NCBI GenBank assembly: GCA_013076295.1
Contig: RQOL01000517.1
Span: 298,017 to 362,016 of the forward strand
Direction of reading: 5' to 3'
DNA: 64,000 nt
Source of the DNA: Sanderia malayensis
Taxonomy: Eukaryota; Cnidaria; Scyphozoa; Semaeostomeae; Pelagiidae
Shown: one piece after another, positions 57,174 to 64,000 of the stretch
Layout: every line of letters begins with the position of its first letter
How positions within the stretch are numbered: position 1 is the first letter of the stretch
Program-made: the position numbers and the translations under genes
The notes under the pieces: generated by a model
Told to the model about the DNA's origin: nothing
Database searches by the model: none
What the model saw: the letters and a program-made list of their open reading frames with translations, nothing else

Positions 57174-60100
57174 CACTAACGATGAAAAGAAGCATTCATG
57201 CCCACAAATTACAGTAATGAAAAAAAATTCATTCCCACAATTTCCACACGAATCAACGCTAAAAACAGCTAAAGCTAATCAATAATAGAGCATTCATTCC
57301 CACAATTTGCAGTAATGAAAAATAACCTTCATACCCACAATTTACACACGAATCCACGCAAAGACAGTAAAAACAGATAAAGAAGATAATATTCATTCCC
57401 ACAATTTACACTAATGAAAAGTGACATTTATTCCCACAATTTAGACTAATTAAAGTTGACATTGATTGCCACAACTTACACACAAATCAACATAAATACA
57501 CTTAAAACTAATAAAAAATTAAAGTTCATTCCCACAATTTACACTAATGAAAAGTAACCATGATTCACATAAAATACAGTAATGGAAAAAAAATCAGTCC
57601 CACAATTTACCGACGAACCAACGTAAGAACAGCTACAACTAAACAATAATAGAGCATTCATTCCCACAATTTGCAGTAATGAAAAACAACCTTCATCCCC
57701 ACAATTTACACATGAATCCACGCAAAAACGGTAAAAACAGACGAAGAAGATAATATTCATTCCCACAATTTACACTAATGAAAAATGACATTCATTCCCA
57801 CAATTTAGACTGATGAAAGTTGACATTGATTCCCACAATTTAGACATTTTTCCACGTAAAAAGAGCTAAAAAAATATAGCATTCTTTCCCACAAATTACA
57901 CTAATAAACAGTAACATTGATTTCCACACATTACAGTAATGAAAAAAAAATCATTCCCACAATTTACACACGAATCCACGCAAAAACGGCAAAAACAGAT
58001 AGAAATATGACATTCATTCCCACAATTTGCAGTAATGAAAAATAACCTTCATCCCCACAATTTACACTAATGAAAAGTGACATTGATTCACACAATTTAG
58101 ACTGTTGAGAAATTACATTGATTCCCTCAATTTACACATTATTCCACGTAAAAAGAGCTAAAACGTATATAGCATTCATTCCCACAATTTACACCAATGA
58201 AAGGTGACATTCATTCCCACAATTTGGACTGATGAAAGTTGACATTGATTCCCACAATTTACACATTACTCCACGTAAAAAGAGCTAAAGATATATAGCA
58301 ATCTTTCTCATAAATTACACTAATGACAAGTAACATTGATTCCCACACATTACAGTAATGAAGAAACATTAATTCCCACAATTTACACACGAATCCACGC
58401 AAAAACGGCAAAAACAGATAAAACTATGACCTTAATTCCCACAATTTGCACTAATGAAAAGTGATGTTCATTCCCATAATCTAGACTGATGAAAGTTAAC
58501 ATTCATTCCCACAACTTACAAACGAATCAACATAAATACACCTAAAACTAATAAAAATTTAAAGTTCATTCCCACAATTTACACTAATGAAAAGTAACCA
58601 TGATTCACATAAAATACAGTAATGAAAAAAAATTCAGTCCCACAATTTACACACGAATCAACGTAAGAACAGCTAAAACTAAACAATAATAGAGCATTCA
58701 TTCCCACCATTTGCAGTAATGAAAAACAACCTTCATCCTCACAATTTACACATGAATCCACGCAAAAACGGTAAAAACAGACAAAGAAGATGATATTCAT
58801 TCCTACAATTTACACTAATGAAAAGTGACATTCATTCCCACAATTTAGACTGATGAAAGTTGACATTGATTCCCACAATTCACACATTATTCCACGGAAA
58901 AGGAGCTAAAAAATATAGCATTCTTTCCCACAAATTACACAAATGAAAAGTAACATTGATTCCCACACATTACAGTAATGAAAAAGCATTAATTCCCACA
59001 ATCTACACACGAATCCACGCAAAAACGGCAAAAACAGATAAAAATATGAAATTCCTCCCCACAATTTACACACGAATCCACGCAAAAACGGTAAAAACAG
59101 ATAAAAAAGATAATATTCATTCCCACAATAAACACTAATGAAAAGTGACATTCATTCCCAAAATTTACACTAATGAAAAGTGACATTCATTCCCACAATT
59201 TACAGTAATAAAAATAAGATTAATCCCACACTTTTGGCTGATGAAAATTATCATCCATTCCCACAATTGAAACATGAATGCACGCAAGAACAGCTAAAAG
59301 AAATAAAAAATATAACATTCTTTCCCACAATTTACACTAATGAAAAGAAACATTCATATCCCACAAATTACAGTAATGAAAAAAAATTCATTCCCAAAAC
59401 TTCCACACGAATCATTGTAAAAACAGCTGGGCTAATCAATAATGGAGCATTCATTCCCACAATTTGCAGTTATGAAAAATAACGTTCATCCCCACAATTT
59501 ACACATGAATTCACGCAAAAACGGTAAAAAGAGATAAAGGAGATAATATTCATTCCCACAATTTGCACTAATGAAAAGTGACATTCATTCCCACAATTTA
59601 GACTGATGAAAGTTGACATTGATTTCCACAATTTACACATTATTCACGTAAAAAGAGCGAAAAAGTATATAACATTCTTTCCATAATTTACACTAATGAA
59701 AAGTCACTATGATTCACATAAATTACAGTAATGAAAAAAAACTCCTTCCCACAATTTACACACAAATCAAAGTAAGAAAAGTTAAAACTAATCATCAATA
59801 GAGCATTCATTCCCACAATTTGCAGTAATGAAAAATAACCCTCATCCCCACAATTTCACATGAATCCACGCAAAAACGGTAAAAACAAATACAAAAGATT
59901 TTATTCATTCCCACCATTTACACTAATGACAAGTGACATTGATTCCACAATTTAGACTGATGAAATTTGACATTCATTCCCACAATTTACACACGAATCC
60001 ATGCAAAAACGGCAAAAACAGATAAAAATTTAACGTTCATTACCACAATTTGCACTAAAGGAAAGAAACATTCATTCCCACATTTTAGAATTCAATCCAA

Positions 60101-62298
60101 GTAAAAACGTCAAAAACAAATAAAAATTATAACATTCATTCCCACAATTTGCAGTAATGAAAAATAACCTTCATCCCCACAATTTACACTAATGAAAAGT
60201 GACATTGATTCCCACAATTTAGACTGTTGAGAAATTACATTGATTCCCTCAATTTACACATTATTCCACGTAAAAAGAGCTAAAACGTATATAGCATTCA
60301 TTCCCACAATTTACACCAATGAAAGGTGACATTCATTCCCACAATTTGGACTCATGAAAGTTGACATTGATTCCCACAATTTACACATTACTGCACGTAA
60401 AAAGAGCTAAAGATATATAGCAATCTTTCTCATAAATTACACTAATGACAAGTAGCATTGATTCCCACACATTACAGTAATGAAAAAACATTAATTCCCA
60501 CAATTTACACACGAATCCACGTAAAAACGGCAAAAACAGATAAAACTATGACCTTAATTCCCACAATTTGCACTAATGAAAAGTGATATTCATTCCCATA
60601 ATCTAGACTGATGAAAGTTAACATTCATTCCCACAACTTACAAACGAATCAACATAAATACACCTAAAACTAATAAAAATTTAAAGTTCATTCCCACAAT
60701 TTACACTAATGAAAAGTAACCATGATTCACATAAAATACAGTAATGAAAAAAAATTCAGTCCCACAATTTACACACGAATCAACGTAAGAACAGCTAAAA
60801 CTAAACAATAATAGAGCATTCATTCCCACCATTTGCAGTAATGAAAAACAACCTTCATCCTCACAATTTACACATGAATCCACGCAAAAACGGTAAAAAC
60901 AGACAAAGAAGATGATATTCATTCCTACAATTTACACTAATGAAAAGTGACATTCATTCCCACAATTTAGACTGATGAAAGTTGACATTGATTCCCACAA
61001 TTCACACATTATTCCACGGAAAAGGAGCTAAAAAATATAGCATTCTTTCCCACAAATTACACAAATGAAAAGTAACATTGATTCCCACACATTACAGTAA
61101 TGAAAAAGCATTAATTCCCACAATCTACACACGAATCCACGCAAAAACGGCAAAAACAGATAAAAATATGAAATTCCTCCCCACAATTTACACACGAATC
61201 CACGCAAAAACGGTAAAAACAGATAAAAAAGATAATATTCATTCCCACAAGAAACACTAATGAAAAGTGACATTCATTCCCACAATTTACACTAATGAAA
61301 AGTGACATTCATTCCCACAATTTACAGTAATAAAAATAAGATTAATCCCACACTTTTGGCTGATGAAAATTATCATCCATTCCCACAATTGAAACATGAA
61401 TGCACGCAAGAACAGCTAAAAGAAATAAAAAATATAACATTCTTTCCCACAATTTACACTAATGAAAAGTAACATTCATTCCCACAAATTGCAGTAATGT
61501 AAAGAAATTCATTCCCACGATTTCCACACGAATCAACGCTAAAAACAGCTAGAGATAATCAACATTAGAGCATTCATTCCCACGATTTGCAGTAATGAAA
61601 AATAACGCTCATCCCAACAATTTACACATGAATCCACGCAAAGTCGGTTAAAACAGATAAAGAAGATATTATTCATTCCCACAATTTACACTAATGAAAA
61701 TTGACATTCATTCCCACAACTTAGAATAATTAAAGTTGACATTGATTCCCACAACTTACACACGAATGAACATAAATACACCTAAAACTATTAAAAATTT
61801 AAAAACTTCATTCCCACAATTTACACTAATGAAAAGTGACATTCATTCCCACAATTTACACTAAAGGAAAGAAACATTCATTCCCACAATTTAGACTTGA
61901 ATCCAAGTAAAAACGTCAAAAACAAATAAAAATTATAACATTCATTCCCACAATTTACAGTAATGAAAAATAACATTCAATGTCACAATTTACACATGAA
62001 TCCACGCAAAAACAGCGAAAACAAGTAAAAAAAAAAGCATTCTTTCACACAATTTTTACTAATGAAAAGTGATATTGATTTCCACAAGTTACAGAAATGA
62101 AAAAACTTTCATTCTCACAATTTACACACGAATCAAAGGAAGAACAGCTAAAACTAATATATAATAGAGCATTCATTCCCACAATTTGCAGTAACGAAAA
62201 ATTACCTGCATCCCCACAATTTACACATGAATCCACGCAAAAATGGTAAAAACAGATAAAAAAGATACTATTCATTCCCACCATTTACACTAATGACA
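57174..62298. repeat. Satellite family A, right array (about 5.1 kb)
   Basis: Same subunits, core and orientation as the left array: ATTCATTCCCACAATTT, alternating short tails AATGAAAAGTGAC and long tails CCACGCAAAAACGGC. Subunits are more diverged than in the 25-36 kb run and resemble those at 44-51 kb, for example AACATTAGAGC near 61561 and 47341, and the ACTAAAGGAAAG form. The last A-type subunit, CCATTTACACTAATGACAAG, ends at about 62300. No gene. Confidence 0.95.
58000..61467. repeat. Segment of ~1.34 kb repeated at 2,122-bp offset
   Basis: CACAATTTGC-AGTAATG at 58021 recurs at 60143, and all landmarks to about 59345 recur to about 61467. Shared rare variants include ATTCCCTCAATTTACAC, CTAAAACGTATATAGC, CCACGGAAAAGGAGC and CACACTTTTGGCTGATG. 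Differences are few, for example a T-to-G change of ACTCCACG to ACTGCACG and AATAAACACT against AGAAACACT. The intervening part (59346-60120) is not duplicated and matches 49.5-49.9 kb more closely. Confidence 0.9.
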
Positions 62299-64000
62299 AG
62301 TATTCACACTAATTGCACATGAAATAACGTTATTACAGCGGAAACTAAGTAAAAGACAGATGCATTTGCTTGCTTTCAGTGATATAAACATTCATTCACT
62401 ATAATTGCACATGAAATAACGTTATTACAGCTGAAACTAAGTAAAAGACACATGCATTTGCTTGTTTTTAGTGATTCTAACATTCATTCACAATAATTGC
62501 ACAGTGATATTAACATTCATTCACACTAATTGCACATGAATTCACGTTATTACAACTGAAACTAAGTAAAAGACACATGCATTTGCTTGTTTTCAGTGAT
62601 ATTAACATTCATTCACACTAATTGCACATGAAATAACGTTATTACAGCTGAAACTAAGTAAAAGACACATGCATTTGCTTGTTTTCAGTGATATTAACAT
62701 TCATTCACACTAATTGCACATGAAATAACGTTATTACAGCTGAAACCAAGTAAATGACACATGCATTTGCTTGTTTTCAGTGATATTAACTTTCATTCAC
62801 ACTAATTGCACATGAAATAACGTTATTACAACGGAAACTAAGTAAAAGACACATGCATTTGCTTGTTTTTAGTGATATTAACATTCGTTCACACTAATTG
62901 CACATGAATCCACGTTATTACAGCTGAAACTAAGTAAAGACACATGCATTTGCTCGTTTTCAGTGATTTTAACATTCATTCACACTAATTGCACATGAAT
63001 TCACGTTATTACAACTAAAACTAAGTAAAAGACACATGCATTTGCTTGTTTTAGTGATATTAACATTCATTCACACTAATTGCACATGAAATAACGTTAT
63101 TACAGCTGAAACCAAGTAAATGACACATGCATTTGCTTGTTTTCAGTGATATTAACTTTCATTCACACTAATTGCACATGAAATAACGTTATTACAACGG
63201 AAACTAGGTAAAAGACACATGCATTTGCTTGTTTTTAGTGATATTAACATTCATTCACACTAATTGCACATGAATTCACGTTATTACAGCGGAAACTAAG
63301 TAAAAGACAGATGCATTTGCTTGTTTTCAGTGATATTAATATTCGTTCACACTAATTGCACATGAAATAACGTTATTACAGCTGAAACTAAGTAAAAGAC
63401 ACATGCATTTGCTTGTTTTCAGTGATTTTAACATTCATTCACACTAATTGCACATTAAATAACGTTATTACAGCGGAAACTAAGTAAAAGACAGATGCAT
63501 TTGCTTGTTTTCAGTGATATTAATATTCGTTCACACTAATTGCACATGAAATAACGTTTTACAGCTGAAACTAAGTAAAAGACACATGCATTTGCTTGTT
63601 TTCAGTGATATTAACATTCATTCACACTAATTGCACATGAAATAACGTTATTACAGCGGAAACTAAGTAAAAGACAGATGCATTTGCTTGTTTTCAGTGA
63701 TATTAATATTCGTTCACACTAATTGCACATGAAATAACGTTATTACAGCTGAAACTAAGTAAAAGACACATGCATTTGCTTGTTTTCAGTGATATTAACA
63801 TTCATTCACACTAATTGCACATGAAATAACGTTATTACAGCTGAAACTAGGTAAAAGACACATGCATTGCTTGTTTTTAGTGATATTAAACATTCGTTCA
63901 CACTAATTGCACATGAATTCACGTTATTACAACTGAAACTAAGTAAAAGACACATGCATTTGCTTGTTTTTAGTGATATTAACATTCATTCACACTAATT
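62299..64000. repeat. Satellite family B, 92-bp monomer, ~18-19 copies, continues off the edge
   Basis: The monomer reads ATTCATTCACACTAATTG, CACATGAAATAACGTTAT, TACAGCTGAAACTAAG, TAAAAGACACATGCATTT, GCTTGTTTTCAGTGATAT, TAAC. Starts are 92 bp apart, for example 62515 and 62607. Most copies contain the 12-bp perfect palindrome AATAACGTTATT; others have AATTCACGTTATT. One truncated copy lies at about 62485-62506 and a 3-bp deletion at about 63556. A dimer pattern is emerging: CAGCGG with GACAGATGC and TTAATATTCG recurs near 63287, 63471 and 63654 (184 and 183 bp apart). A four-monomer pattern, CCAAGTAAATGAC, recurs near 62745 and 63111. No gene. Confidence 0.96.

Noticed and set aside
55125..57180. 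Terminal inverted repeats of the Tc1/mariner-type element
   Set aside because: I compared the flanks of the transposase by eye on both strands and found no convincing pair ending at TA, so I did not annotate element borders.
49156..61260. Plus-strand frames such as TIYTRIHAKTAKTDK as small proteins
   Set aside because: They are the same satellite subunits read on the other strand.
62299..64000. TTATTAC in each B monomer as a CRESS-type replication-origin nonanucleotide
   Set aside because: Only the last six bases of the usual nonamer match and the site lies in a palindrome arm, not a hairpin loop; likely chance in AT-rich DNA.

Overview
The window is eukaryotic, probably metazoan, and almost wholly repetitive. 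Evidence for this: about 59 kb of AT-rich tandem satellite in one orientation; two internal tracts of the vertebrate/invertebrate-type telomere repeat TTAGGG; a Tc1/mariner-type (DD34E) transposase relic; a relic of an HUH-endonuclease/superfamily 3 helicase replication (Rep) gene; and no bacterial gene organisation. A marine invertebrate such as a cnidarian or sponge fits, but I cannot name the species from sequence alone. The composition suggests subtelomeric or pericentromeric heterochromatin.

Layout. (1) From 1 to about 52.0 kb is satellite family A, built from two kinds of subunit that share the core CCCACAATTTACAC: short (about 35 bp) and long (57-64 bp). These combine into higher-order repeats, most clearly a nine-subunit 393-bp unit, which are again duplicated as 0.9, 1.07, 1.085, 1.84/1.9, 4.1 and 5.5-kb blocks. 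Interstitial telomere tracts sit at 13489-13547 and 25178-25266, at the same nucleotide of the repeat. (2) From 52024 to about 57.17 kb is a more mixed-composition island: a fold-back element with terminal inverted repeats, three copies of a ~354-bp tandem repeat carrying one end of the same inverted repeat, a broken Rep-like gene (+ strand), an unassigned interval with satellite-like words, and a broken Tc1/mariner-type transposase (- strand). (3) From about 57.17 to 62.30 kb family A resumes, including a segment repeated at 2,122-bp offset. (4) From 62.30 kb to the right edge is satellite family B, a 92-bp monomer recognisably descended from the same ancestor as family A. Three 89-120-bp monomers at 50.5-51.7 kb look like intermediates.

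I see no intact protein-coding gene, tRNA, rRNA or CRISPR array. The many short minus-strand reading frames with CxxC pairs are translations of the satellite and I do not call them genes. The most interesting content is the hierarchical architecture of the satellite, the phase-locked telomere tracts, the A-to-B satellite transition, and the mobile-element/Rep island embedded in the array.
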